Assembly (NCBI GenBank): GCA_958295495.1
Contig: OY282352.1
Coordinates: 1,240,001-1,304,000 of the forward strand
Direction: 5' to 3'
Origin: an uncultured Latescibacterota bacterium
GTDB lineage: Bacteria > Latescibacterota > UBA2968 > UBA8231
Length of the DNA: 64,000 bases
Part shown: positions 27,842 through 37,377 of the stretch, piece after piece
Numbering within the stretch: position 1 is the stretch's first letter
Layout: each line of letters starts with the position of its first letter
Notes under the pieces: model-generated
Databases searched by the model: none
The model's input: only the letters and a program-made list of their open reading frames with translations
What the model was told of the DNA's origin: nothing
Translations under genes and position numbers: made by a program

Positions 27842-28273
27842 ATGCTGACCCAATGCGTCCTCACCCTCACCGCCTTGGCCTTTTTACTAGCCCCAACCCC
27901 CACCCTCGCCGGCACCGTCCCGGTGGAAGGCGAAGGCGACCCGGCCTTGTACGTGGTCAAAGTCCACGCCGATTGGTGCGGCTCCTGCAAGGCCCTCGTG
28001 CCAATCCTCCAAGAAGTCCGCGCCGGGGTGGCCTCGCAGCCCGTCCTCTTCGTCGAATTGGACGTCACCGACTCAACCTTGACCGCCCAGGCCCGCCTGC
28101 TTGCCGCGGCCCTCGACGTAGAAGACCACTTCAAGGCCAACAACAAAACCGGCCTCGTCCTGCTCATCAACGCCCAAGACCACACCCTGCTGGAAACGGT
28201 GACCAAGCAAAACTCCGCCGCTGAGATCGTCGGCAAAATCGAAACCCACCTCGCCGCACAAGCCACCGATTAG
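27842..28273 (+). CDS. Exported thioredoxin-like protein
   Basis: Protein of 143 residues. An N-terminal signal peptide (hydrophobic residues 4-20, ending TLAG) is followed by a thioredoxin domain with the redox motif ADWCGSCKAL near residue 50. The CGSC pair differs from the CGPC of cytoplasmic thioredoxins. The location should be periplasmic. The cis-Pro that normally follows the third strand is not obvious (TGLVLLINAQD), so it may be an atypical thioredoxin. It is transcribed alone and ends at a strong terminator. Confidence 0.85.
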   Translation: MLTQCVLTLTALAFLLAPTPTLAGTVPVEGEGDPALYVVKVHADWCGSCKALVPILQEVRAGVASQPVLFVELDVTDSTLTAQARLLAAALDVEDHFKANNKTGLVLLINAQDHTLLETVTKQNSAAEIVGKIETHLAAQATD

Positions 28274-28304
28274 CTGCAATCGGGACGAGGTCGCGGCGCA
28301 ACAA

Positions 28305-28340
28305 AAAGCCGCCACCGGAACGCGATCTGGTGGCGGCTTT
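28305..28340. terminator. Intrinsic terminator between convergent genes
   Basis: Twelve-base perfect stem AAAGCCGCCACC/GGTGGCGGCTTT with a 12-base loop. The A-rich left and T-rich right flanks let it work for the thioredoxin gene (plus) and possibly for the BREX-side genes ending at 28421 (minus). Confidence 0.85.
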
Positions 28341-28420
28341 GCTTTGGCGTTTGTGGAGAGGACGCAACGAAGGGCACAATAGGTGGCACTTCGTCGCGTT
28401 TTGCTGGAATGCCGTTTTTC

Positions 28421-28849
28421 CTAACTGTGCAACTCGTGCTCGTCCACCAAGGCGCGCAACCGCGCTAAAAACGGGGCGATAGCCCGCGGTTGGCCGGCCG
28501 TGTTGTAAAGGACGATATCCTCACCCGTTGCCGCGTGAAACACCGTCGCGGCCGGCGACAGGCTCACCTTTTCGACCTCGGCCCACGCCAGCGTCTGCCG
28601 GCCAAACAGGCCTTCCTCAATGGTCACGCCCTCCGGTCCCAGCCACACCAAGCGCCGGTGGAGGCGATGGACGAAGAAGGTCACCGCGCAGAACGCCGCG
28701 ATCCCGCCGCCGAGCACTGCAAGTCCATAGGCGAAGCCGCCGCGCTGGAAAGCGATGCTGCTCAACAGCAACTGGCCAATGCCCAACAGGGCAAAAATTA
28801 GGCGCTGGCTGGGACCGGGGTTGGTGGATAGGTCGAACTGTTCAGCCAT
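28421..28849 (-). CDS. Small membrane protein with PH-like domain
   Basis: Protein of 142 residues. Two hydrophobic helices (about 17-34 and 40-60) form a hairpin. The remaining 75 residues read like a bacterial PH domain (RRLVWLGPEGVTIEEGLFGR, LAWAEVEKVSL). Function unknown. Its start overlaps the last codons of the BrxA-position gene by 8 bases, so it may ride on the BREX transcript without being part of the defence machinery. Confidence 0.65.
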   Translation of the reverse strand: MAEQFDLSTNPGPSQRLIFALLGIGQLLLSSIAFQRGGFAYGLAVLGGGIAAFCAVTFFVHRLHRRLVWLGPEGVTIEEGLFGRQTLAWAEVEKVSLSPAATVFHAATGEDIVLYNTAGQPRAIAPFLARLRALVDEHELHS

Positions 28850-29612
28850 GTCTCAGCGCGGTACGCATCTTTAGCATCTCATCGTCCAGTCCATATCGGA
28901 CCACCTCAATCCGGTCGCTGTGCTGAGCAATGGAGGCACCTGTCATTACCGAAAGGTGGAACGGAAAAAACGCTGGATGATTCAGCAACAAGCTCAGCAC
29001 TCCCTGGCCTTCGGGGGTCGTGTGCAAGACAGCCTCAAACATCAGCATGACCAAGCTATGATCTGCCAGGTTCATCGGCACTAATTTTTCGTAGCAACCT
29101 TTAGCCTCAGCGTCTTTTAGTACTCCCCAAGCAACAAAGGAGCGGATGACGTAACGCGCATACCGGCTTACGGTGGAGCGGTCGCCATACTGCTCCTTGA
29201 GACGATGGACGATTTGCGCTTGGGTGACTTGGTCTTGCAGTGTCAATAGACGCCCCGTCTGCCGCGCTACGTTGAACCAAAAAGGATAAACAGCCGCGAT
29301 CATTCCCCAGTGAACCGCCAGCCCCACTGACGGATGTGTGCGGAGAAAAGCCAAAGCTGAGTCTCTAAAAGCGACCAATTCGGGGGCTGGAGAGACCCAG
29401 ATATTCATCAGATTAGCAACGACCCATCTTCGGGTTTGCTCACTACGATCCCCTCTCGAGCCGCTCCCTTTCCGGTCAGTTAGATAATCGTGCAGTTCTT
29501 GGCGGATCGCTTGGGTGCCGAGCCCAGCGAGCAGCAGATCGGCGGCCTTTTGCATCCACTCATAGCGGATGACCTGCTTGATTCCAATGGCCTGATGTCG
29601 CTTGCCCATCAC
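28842..29612 (-). CDS. brxA: BREX type 3 protein at the brxA position
   Basis: Protein of 256 residues, mostly helical. A winged-helix-like stretch (VHRLKEQYGDRSTVSRYARYVIRSF) is near residue 150. In BREX type 3 operons the gene after pglZ is brxA (DUF1819), a DNA-binding protein; the identity here rests mainly on this position, the size and the helical DNA-binding look, not on a clear motif. Its start overlaps the pglZ stop by 4 bases, so coupling to the BREX operon is firm. Confidence 0.6.
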   Translation of the reverse strand: MMGKRHQAIGIKQVIRYEWMQKAADLLLAGLGTQAIRQELHDYLTDRKGSGSRGDRSEQTRRWVVANLMNIWVSPAPELVAFRDSALAFLRTHPSVGLAVHWGMIAAVYPFWFNVARQTGRLLTLQDQVTQAQIVHRLKEQYGDRSTVSRYARYVIRSFVAWGVLKDAEAKGCYEKLVPMNLADHSLVMLMFEAVLHTTPEGQGVLSLLLNHPAFFPFHLSVMTGASIAQHSDRIEVVRYGLDDEMLKMRTALRHG

Positions 29613-31597
29613 CGCGTTCTCCTTTCAAATCTCACTAAAGGCACGATGACTTCCTCAAGGGTGATTCCGCCGTGACCAACTATTGAATTGCCGGAATTCA
29701 CAAACCCATCTCGGCCACCAGCTACGAGGGGGAAGTAATTGTCGGGTAGGCCGACCGGCTCCCACTCGCAGGCCGATGTAAAGGCGGATGCTACTTGTGA
29801 ACGGAGTTCGGGCGTTTGGTACACACGAGCTCTCGCACCGCGTGTTTCCGCGAGAACTCCCTCAGCAGGCCGCCCTTTGCCCTCGCATTCGATGTTGCCG
29901 TGATCGGATGTCAGCCATATATCATAGTCGCGATCCAATAGATAGTCGATGAGCTTCCCAAGGTATCCGCCTTGGCACCACTGCGCGACCTGACCGTGCA
30001 TACCCGCTGCGCCTAGCCGCATACCGTGCATTATCTTATCGACCATATCCACAACCAAGCCCACGGCCTTGGTCTGGCCGGGATTAACCGTTTCATCGAG
30101 GTCTTTACTTACGTCACCATTGCCTAATCCGCGCTTATAGGCGATCTCAGGACGGGAAAGATCGTTGTCCATCCAGAATTGCTGCCAGAGCTTTTCTTCG
30201 CTATCAGTCGAGTTAATGGATGCAGGAAAAAACTGCGGTGCCTTACCGAAAAAGATCGCCTGCCGGGATACGGAAGTTAGCGTCGGAATCCAGGCAAAGG
30301 TCGCGGACTCCCGCATGACGAAATCGCTGTTTTGCCCATTTAGGACCCGGCGTACAGTCACCCACTGGTCGAGGGAAAGGCCATCGACCACAATCAGTGC
30401 AATGCGCTTGTCGCCGGAGTCTTCCATATCACGAGCCAACCGTCGCGCTAGGTGATGTCCCATCGCGAGACGGATTGGCGACAGAGTAATAAGGCTGGCG
30501 TAGTGCTCCCTCAGCCAGATGGCAAAGGTCCCATTCAACGCATCGCCTATCTCTCGCCATTGGGAGCGGTGCGTACTGATGCTCCCATAATGGATCAAGG
30601 CAGAGAGTTCGGCCCACTTTAGCGCAAGGTCAGTCCAGTCGTCATAGCGAGATTCTACTGTCGGCAGCTTTTGCTCAACTAGTTCAAACAGACGGGAGAT
30701 ACGCACCTCGTCATCGTCTGCGTCGACGACTCCGCAGCGAATCCACGAATTTGCATCTACAGCAAGGTTAGCCCCTTGAACAGGAACGAGCATTCCTTCG
30801 ACGAACAGATTGTCGATGTAGATTCTGATATTTTGGTGATCGAATGGCAGGAGGTCCGGTCCCCCATACTTGAGTTTATATTCGCGCCTACCTTCTCCAA
30901 TCCGCTCAGCTTTGCCAAGCCTGTTTAGGAACACCGGCCAGCGCTCCTGTAGGAACTCAAAAAACGCCTTATCGTCTGGTATGATTTTATCTAAAGGCCA
31001 CGAATGAAAGGCATATTGCTGTCGCAGTACCTGCACGAGCCGATCAATCAGTTCATGAGGAACTTGGATTTTGCCGTAATGTAGGCGGAGCAAGGTGCTT
31101 AGAAGTCCTTCTTCGTTGTCAATCTGCTCTGCCGCGATGCCGAACACTTGGCGAAGAATGAAATCCTTGGTGGCGTTCTCACCTAGGCGATCTGGTGGCA
31201 ATTTGTGCTGTGCGTCAAACAGGGAATCGAGGAGGCTTAGATCTAGCTTCTCGACGACTGGATAGCTCAGCTTGGGAAAGAGCGTACCGAGATTGAAGGA
31301 TAGCTTCCTTCCGGCTTGCAGGAGATCGTAGGGCAACAATGTTAGTTCGGTATCTTGAAGGCGAAGAATGACCACCAGATCCGTGTACTCGCCGCGATCC
31401 CAAAGCGAACGATATTTCGCCTCATAAACATACCTGAACTCGACCGGATCTTTGAATTCGATGAGATCAAACCCGCGCCGACGCAACTCCAGTGCCAGTT
31501 TCTCTTCGGCCAAGAGGCTGTCTGGATCGGCGACTAAGGTGAGTTTGCTGACCTTGGGAACAAATTCGTTCAGGATGGCGTCTCGCCAGTTACTCAT
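29609..31597 (-). CDS. pglZ: BREX type 3 phosphatase-fold protein PglZ
   Basis: Protein of 662 residues, the hallmark of BREX systems. The C-terminal half has the alkaline-phosphatase-superfamily metal sites: RIALIVVDGLSLDQW, WLTSDHGNIECEG and SIVGHGGITLEEVIVPL. The N-terminal 300 residues are specific to the type 3 PglZ branch and may hold protein contacts. PglZ binds DNA together with the methyltransferase and is needed for defence; hydrolytic activity has been shown for some members. The gene is preceded by the AAA/PIN-like pair with an 11-base gap and overlaps the brxA-position gene by 4 bases. Confidence 0.93.
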   Translation of the reverse strand: MSNWRDAILNEFVPKVSKLTLVADPDSLLAEEKLALELRRRGFDLIEFKDPVEFRYVYEAKYRSLWDRGEYTDLVVILRLQDTELTLLPYDLLQAGRKLSFNLGTLFPKLSYPVVEKLDLSLLDSLFDAQHKLPPDRLGENATKDFILRQVFGIAAEQIDNEEGLLSTLLRLHYGKIQVPHELIDRLVQVLRQQYAFHSWPLDKIIPDDKAFFEFLQERWPVFLNRLGKAERIGEGRREYKLKYGGPDLLPFDHQNIRIYIDNLFVEGMLVPVQGANLAVDANSWIRCGVVDADDDEVRISRLFELVEQKLPTVESRYDDWTDLALKWAELSALIHYGSISTHRSQWREIGDALNGTFAIWLREHYASLITLSPIRLAMGHHLARRLARDMEDSGDKRIALIVVDGLSLDQWVTVRRVLNGQNSDFVMRESATFAWIPTLTSVSRQAIFFGKAPQFFPASINSTDSEEKLWQQFWMDNDLSRPEIAYKRGLGNGDVSKDLDETVNPGQTKAVGLVVDMVDKIMHGMRLGAAGMHGQVAQWCQGGYLGKLIDYLLDRDYDIWLTSDHGNIECEGKGRPAEGVLAETRGARARVYQTPELRSQVASAFTSACEWEPVGLPDNYFPLVAGGRDGFVNSGNSIVGHGGITLEEVIVPLVRFERRTR

Positions 31598-31608
31598 TGA
31601 ATCGTGTC

Positions 31609-32658
31609 TTATTCCGGTATAGAAAAATCATCGTGATAAACGACAGATGCTAACTCGATACGGCCGTCGGCACAGTCCCAATAGTGGAGATGAAACTCTT
31701 GATCTATATCGCGTCGCTGAGCCTTATAAGAACCACGTACACGCTGTGGATCATTTCCACCCCGTCCCGTTCTGAGTGCGTGAACAGCGGACATGTTCTG
31801 GCTTTTCATTGTTTCGATTATGGAGCGGAGTATTTTTGGTGGTAAGGAATCCCCTGTATTATTGCAACATTGTTGGCACGTCCTACGAAACTTAGGACCA
31901 ATACTTGGGACTTCGATAGTTTCCCATTCTGGCTCCTCGCTTTGGGAAAGAGCCCGTTTGAACGAGGCAATTCGGATTGAAAGTTCAATTCCAAGATCGT
32001 CGGAAGCACCAACAAGTATCACCGATTCGTTGAGGCACTCTATCAAGCCCCTAAAACCGTCGCATACCAGTACATCACCTTCAAAAAATTCAGGAGGCCT
32101 AGGTAGATTTGGAAGATCATCTCTATCGTGTTCAAGCTCGTGAATTTGTGCTCTAACGTGAACGGCTTTTTTTGGGGCTTTTCTTAGTACGAGAGAATGT
32201 CCCCCCAGAGGCTGTAAACAGTACTTTCTCAAAACTGCAATCAGAATGATACAGCGTACTAAATCGGACCGGAGACCATCATGTATTGTGAGGTTAACAA
32301 CGTCCGGCTCTGTTGCAAGGTTTTCAGGTAAAACGTCTTTGACTTGATAGTGGTCCTCGAAATATGGAGTGAGCGTCAGCAATTTTTCTGTAATTGTGGC
32401 GACAGTATTTACGTCGTACTCGACGATTCCGTGCATATTAAAGAGTTCTCTAAGATGACCTCGAAGTGGATAAAGTCCATCCTTATCAAGAGCCTCTGCA
32501 GCCCTTTCGCTCATGTAGATGGCTACCCACGCTTCATCAAGTAGCTTGCTCCAGTCCAGTAAGGTATCCACATACTGGAAAGCATCATCTTTGGTACAGG
32601 AGGCATGGGGGACGGCAAGAACGCTTGCATCGATTGTTACTCCGGGTAAACTACTCAT
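31609..32658 (-). CDS. Uncharacterised partner of the AAA ATPase, PIN-like N-terminus
   Basis: Protein of 349 residues that I cannot place in a known family. The N-terminus (GVTIDASVLAVP) looks like the first strand and catalytic Asp of PIN-type nucleases. ERAAEAL and IHDGLRSDLVRCIILIAVL are spaced where the later acidic residues of that fold would fall. This is a pattern judgement, not proof. A second part from about 195 on contains a short C-x-x-C-C cluster (TCQQCCNNTG) and ends in HYWDCADGR. The start forms an ATGA overlap with the ATPase gene, so the two are co-translated. It occupies the place of brxHII in a BREX type 3 operon. Confidence 0.6.
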   Translation of the reverse strand: MSSLPGVTIDASVLAVPHASCTKDDAFQYVDTLLDWSKLLDEAWVAIYMSERAAEALDKDGLYPLRGHLRELFNMHGIVEYDVNTVATITEKLLTLTPYFEDHYQVKDVLPENLATEPDVVNLTIHDGLRSDLVRCIILIAVLRKYCLQPLGGHSLVLRKAPKKAVHVRAQIHELEHDRDDLPNLPRPPEFFEGDVLVCDGFRGLIECLNESVILVGASDDLGIELSIRIASFKRALSQSEEPEWETIEVPSIGPKFRRTCQQCCNNTGDSLPPKILRSIIETMKSQNMSAVHALRTGRGGNDPQRVRGSYKAQRRDIDQEFHLHYWDCADGRIELASVVYHDDFSIPE

Positions 32659-34553
32659 CGATCTTCCTTCCGACTGGCTTTTCTCTTTTTAGCGGCAGCA
32701 CGAAGGATTTCCTCCGCCTGCTCCTGTGATTGGTCAAAAAAGCCTTCGGGCCAGTCGGGAATAGCACCATATTCGTTAATCATCACTTCCCGGAAGGATG
32801 AGCTTTGGGCTGGCTTTTCGACAAAGTAGATCTTTGCTTGGTTGTTCAATTCGTTTTCTGAGGATGCCGCAGCAATTCGGAATCTTAGGCGGTCAATAAA
32901 GTATTCACTGTGGGTCTCGACGATGCACTGTTTATTACATAATGCCATAGAGAGGAAGAAATCTCCCAGCAAGGTCTGAACCTTTGGATGTAGATGTAGC
33001 TCTGGCTGTTCAAACACCAAGGTTGAATCGGTATCGGCCAAGAGGCCCATCACCAAGATAGGAAGAACCTGACTCACACCAACGCCGACATGGGTAAGAT
33101 CGTGAGTGCTATCTGAGTTGAAAAGTGCTACCTTCAATTCATGTCCCAGCTTGCCTTGATCTCGACTCTTTACAGACTTCGCGACGTCAAGATATTTGAG
33201 CCAGTCAACCACCGCGACGTCAAGATTTCTGATGACCGTTCTACGATCTATGAGCGAGAATTCAAAATTGGCTGAAGGTATATACTCGATTTTCTTATTT
33301 TTATGTAGATCAAGGATTGACGCCGTGTGCTCCCCACGCAGACCGACATCATACGGATCGGCTGCTGGAGTAAGAGGATATAAAGGCTTTGGAGCATCTC
33401 TTAAAGGTCCGAGGTATTTTAATGATGAGGTAAAGAAATCATCTAAGTAATCTGTGGCCTCAGCAATAAAATGAGGCGGGCGAACTTGTACGAATCTGTG
33501 TGACTCAGATGACGAAATATTGGAATCCCTCATTGCCTCATAAATTAATTTGGGAAGATCATTCTTCTCGCTCAGTACTAGTCGGACTTTCGCTTGGTCT
33601 CTATAGGATAGTTTGAGAAAATTCTTATGCCAAGTCCGGATTCTCATTCCCTCTAAACCCATACCCGGCAACATTCCTTGATAGTCGAAAAGCTCATCAA
33701 AATCGATAATACCCTCCAGAACATTCTGCAGAACAGCAATTATTTCCTGAGTAAGAAGGAATTCTCTCCTCGCGACACTCCGATACCTGACAGATCTGCG
33801 GCCGGTGCTCGTCAGAACACGAGCTATTTCGTTAGCATCCTCTTCGATTGTGTCAATTTCGCAAGTAATTCGCTCAGAAAGAAAATGACGCATAACACAT
33901 CCTATGGGTTGTGCCGACATGAAGTCCTCTTTCATCTCGGCCATAGAGCTATCATCAAGATCTACCTCGTACGCCATGCTGGCGAGTACTGATTCATCAC
34001 GTTCACTGATAGTACCTATCCCATCAGTTTCAGAGATATTCTTGTCGGAACGGCGAATAGAGATTTTAGCCTCTTGATCGACATTATCTTCGTCCCTGAT
34101 CGTACAGGATAACTGCGTTGCAAAAAGTCTCGGTTGTACCTGAAATTCGTCCCGCTGGGAGCTTGAGGGATCAGCGTCAAAAGATAATTCGCAGTCGATC
34201 TTTTGAAACTGCTTGAGCCACGGATAGTAGTGGCTAGTACGACGAGATATGCTCGCTAACGATTTCTTCCGTTCAGATAGAGGACGACAAGTGCATCCGA
34301 TGGTTATTTGCTTCGACTCGCTGTCGTTCGATTTCAGATCGTCAAACTGACCAAGGCTAGTAAGCGCACCATTCAAGACAACTGATCGGGAATCGACTTT
34401 ATGCGCCAGCGTTTGAGCAACGAGTAGAATGGATTGGATAAACGTACTCTTGCCGCTACTATTCGCACCGGCGAAAATTGTTAGCGGTCCGAGAGCCAAC
34501 TCAGTGTCCTCGCGAATTGACTTAAAGTTAGATACCTTCCATTTGGTAATCAT
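32655..34553 (-). CDS. OLD/RecF-like AAA ATPase (DUF3696-type C-terminus)
   Basis: Protein of 632 residues of the SMC-like ABC ATPase group. Walker A is GANSSGKSTF (about residue 30). A long variable insertion follows. The C-terminal ABC half has GVGVSQVLPILV (signature-like), FEQPELHLHPKVQ (Walker B with catalytic Glu) and the His-switch ETHSEYFIDRLR. The last 60 residues fit DUF3696. Such ATPases act as sensors or motors for a partner nuclease or toxin in several defence systems. It starts 3 bases after the methyltransferase stop and overlaps its partner gene. It is visibly more AT-rich than brxC and pglZ. Confidence 0.82.
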   Translation of the reverse strand: MITKWKVSNFKSIREDTELALGPLTIFAGANSSGKSTFIQSILLVAQTLAHKVDSRSVVLNGALTSLGQFDDLKSNDSESKQITIGCTCRPLSERKKSLASISRRTSHYYPWLKQFQKIDCELSFDADPSSSQRDEFQVQPRLFATQLSCTIRDEDNVDQEAKISIRRSDKNISETDGIGTISERDESVLASMAYEVDLDDSSMAEMKEDFMSAQPIGCVMRHFLSERITCEIDTIEEDANEIARVLTSTGRRSVRYRSVARREFLLTQEIIAVLQNVLEGIIDFDELFDYQGMLPGMGLEGMRIRTWHKNFLKLSYRDQAKVRLVLSEKNDLPKLIYEAMRDSNISSSESHRFVQVRPPHFIAEATDYLDDFFTSSLKYLGPLRDAPKPLYPLTPAADPYDVGLRGEHTASILDLHKNKKIEYIPSANFEFSLIDRRTVIRNLDVAVVDWLKYLDVAKSVKSRDQGKLGHELKVALFNSDSTHDLTHVGVGVSQVLPILVMGLLADTDSTLVFEQPELHLHPKVQTLLGDFFLSMALCNKQCIVETHSEYFIDRLRFRIAAASSENELNNQAKIYFVEKPAQSSSFREVMINEYGAIPDWPEGFFDQSQEQAEEILRAAAKKRKASRKEDR

Positions 34554-34556
34554 TAG

Positions 34557-37339
34557 CTATTCGACTCCCGTTCTTGTTACTGCCTGGTCGTACCACAAAG
34601 GCAACTTTGGGTCTTTTTCGAGGACGTTGTTAGGGATTTTCTCGGCCAACGCTATAATCGTAGCGTAGTCGCGTTCTTGAAAGGCTTTTTTGAAGCCTGC
34701 ACGGACAGCTTCCATCCGGAAGACCCTGAGCTTCTTCTTGGCCTGCTTGTACTCCTCGAACTCCTTGAGCAGTACCTTCTCGCGCAGCTTCTCCAAGTCG
34801 CCTGCCTTATTTGGGTCAGGCACATACCAGCGATCCTTGGCCTTGGCCTTGAGCGCTGGGTTGTCCTTGGCCAGATTGCGTAACTCCTTGAAGTTCGACG
34901 AAAGATAGCTGTGAATCTTACTAGGCACTTCGCCCTTGCCATCGTAGGGCAGGAAGTTCTGCTCCAGCATTTCGGACAGTTCTGGCAGCTTCTCGTGCTT
35001 TTGCCAGCCGCTGATCTTTTTCAGGAACTGAGGATGGATGTCCTGAAAAGTCTGAGGTTTCTTGGTGAACTGCTGCTTGAGCCACTGGATGGCCGAAGCC
35101 TCGTCGGAGACGAAAAGCGACATCTGGGGCATCTCACCGGAAGTCATTTTCTTGCGGTCATACTCTGCGACTTGATCCGGCAGGAACACCATGCCATCTC
35201 GCTCAATAAAGCGCTGAGCCAAGCCGATCTGAAATTCTTGGCTGGAAATAGGAACTAGATAGCCTTTTTGGACGTAGAAGGCTACCATCTGGTCGAATAA
35301 GATACGCGGATCTCGCTCGGGGATAAATTGCATTAATGCTCCCTGACGCTTAGTTGTCGGCAGATACTTCAAGTGGGTTCGGACGAAGTCCCAAATACTT
35401 TCCTCGTCTTGGGCTTCTTTTTGGAACCGCTCCTCAAAGCCGCCATTGGGCTTGTAGGCGGAGATGACTAGGTCTTGTTTGACCGCGGTCGGGGTAGTTA
35501 CTGCTTTGAAACTGCCTTGCTGTTTGTCGAGGGATGACATGTTGGCCACGATAAAACCCGCATTCGTCAATGCTGTTTGGATTGAATTCCAGACTGCGGC
35601 TTTAGTGTTAGAAAACACCATAGTCAGCCAGCGTCCAGGTTTGAGAACCCGATATGCTTCTTTGAAGCAGGCAGTCATAAGATGTCGGTATTCCGTTATT
35701 CCTTTGCCTTGAACGCCATTCTCAATCGCTTCGGGTTCGTTGTCAGTACGGACTTTTAACCAAGATTCCGAAAGAAAATTGAGTTCTGAGTAATTGAGGT
35801 TTGCACCAAATGGAGGATCTACGAAGATGTAGTCAGCAAGAAAAATGTTCTTATCAGTAGTTGATTTTGTGCTAATTAGACTAGAGCTTTCTATTTCTTT
35901 AAATGCTGTAATTAGTTTTTTTAATTTATTTTTATAAGCTATGAATATTGACGATTCTGAAAACTGAGAACCGATATACAAAGTCCCACTCAATGGGTTA
36001 TAGGGAAAAGACACTCCCGGCCTGTATCTGTTTAGCTTACTAATGTTAGTTAGCTGTGAATTAAACCAGAGCAGGATTTGTGGAGACTTACAGCGGCTTC
36101 TTATTGCCGCGAGAATCCATAGGCTTCGTTTAGTATAAAAATGATGCACATGAGTAATGCCGGTTCGGTCATTTCTCCGGGTCTCCTGACCTTTCGGCAT
36201 TCTCTCCTTCGGAAACCAATACGGAATCTTACTCTCCTCTATTTTCTTTATGAGTGCTAAGTCATTCTCATCTGGTGTCTTCTCAAAGCGTCCTTTCATC
36301 CCTTCTACCGAATAGTTAATCAAGACTGGGACCTGCTTAGCCTGTCGCACGGTCTCACCGATATCCGAGTCGTATCGGGTTTCCCAAGCCCGTTCCATAT
36401 TCCGCTTGGTCAGTTCTACGCCGCAATGGGAACAGGGAAACGAGTTATGAACCTTCCCAGTTCTCTTATCCACAGCCGCATCCCAAAAAACCACCTCACT
36501 AGCGCATTCCGGACAGACAAACACATCCGACCAGATAGTATAGTTGATTTTCCCCTTAGTGGTGTCGTCAGCATGGCGTGTTTCATATATCCATCCGCAT
36601 TCTTCCTCGACCTTCTTGAGTATGCGTTTGGCTTCCGACTCAAAGGCCGCTACATCCACAGGAGTGTTGTAGTTGTAGGCGATAAATGTCGCCGCTGGAG
36701 AAAGGTCATTGAGTACCGCCCACCGCCACCTAATTTGGAAAAAGGAATCCATTCTTTCCTGCCGTCTGTGTCTGTCTCCTCCTGCATCACTGTGCCGTCT
36801 GGTTTCACCTGATAACCGAGAGATATTACTACATCGCGATCTCCGCACATCTGCGCCGCTACGCCGGTCATCCCCGTCCCGCAAAACCCGTCGAAGACGA
36901 TGTCGCCCGGCTCGGTATAATGGAGTATGTACCGCATGATCGCCTTGTGCGGCACCTTGGTATGGTATGAGTGAGCGTTATAGATGGGGTCGTTCTTACC
37001 TTCGCTCACATCTGCTGCAAAAGGCTCACGATGGTAATCTTCAGCCCGTTTCGGCTTCTGCGCCTCCCATTCGGCGATGAAGTCCGCAATCCACGGATTC
37101 GGGCAGGCGGTATAATACGGCGGATCACTCAGGTTCAGAATGTCCTCATCCTCACCAATCGGAAATCCTTCTATCTTGCGAAACTCGGGGTCCTTCAGCT
37201 TCTTGCGGAGTTCCTCGGTAAAGTGAGCGCGGCGGGCTTCGTCGTTTTCAAAGGTTATGCCGAGGCAAGTTACCGAGCCGTCATTCCGGCCCCCTCCGAT
37301 TGTTGCTCCAAACTCCATGGCCTGCTGATCTTGATTCAT
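34557..37339 (-). CDS. pglXI: BREX type 3 DNA methyltransferase PglXI, frameshifted
   Basis: The gene is split into two overlapping frames (36650-37339 and 34557-36884) that join into one protein of about 925 residues. The first part has DPPY (NLSDPPYYTACPNPW) and the SAM motif VFDGFCGTGMTG. The second has DPPF (IFVDPPFGANLNYSELNF) and the C-terminal type 3 extension. The break is in 36713-36730, where KLGGGGRY must continue as AVLNDLSPAATF; one added C (GGCGG to GGCCGG) restores it. PglX methylates host DNA so that BREX can tell self from phage. The mutation would remove modification unless it is an assembly error or a phase switch. It begins 38 bases after brxC. Confidence 0.85.
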
Positions 37340-37377
37340 CTCAAACTCTCCAGTTGGGCAAGACGATTTTTCTGGTT

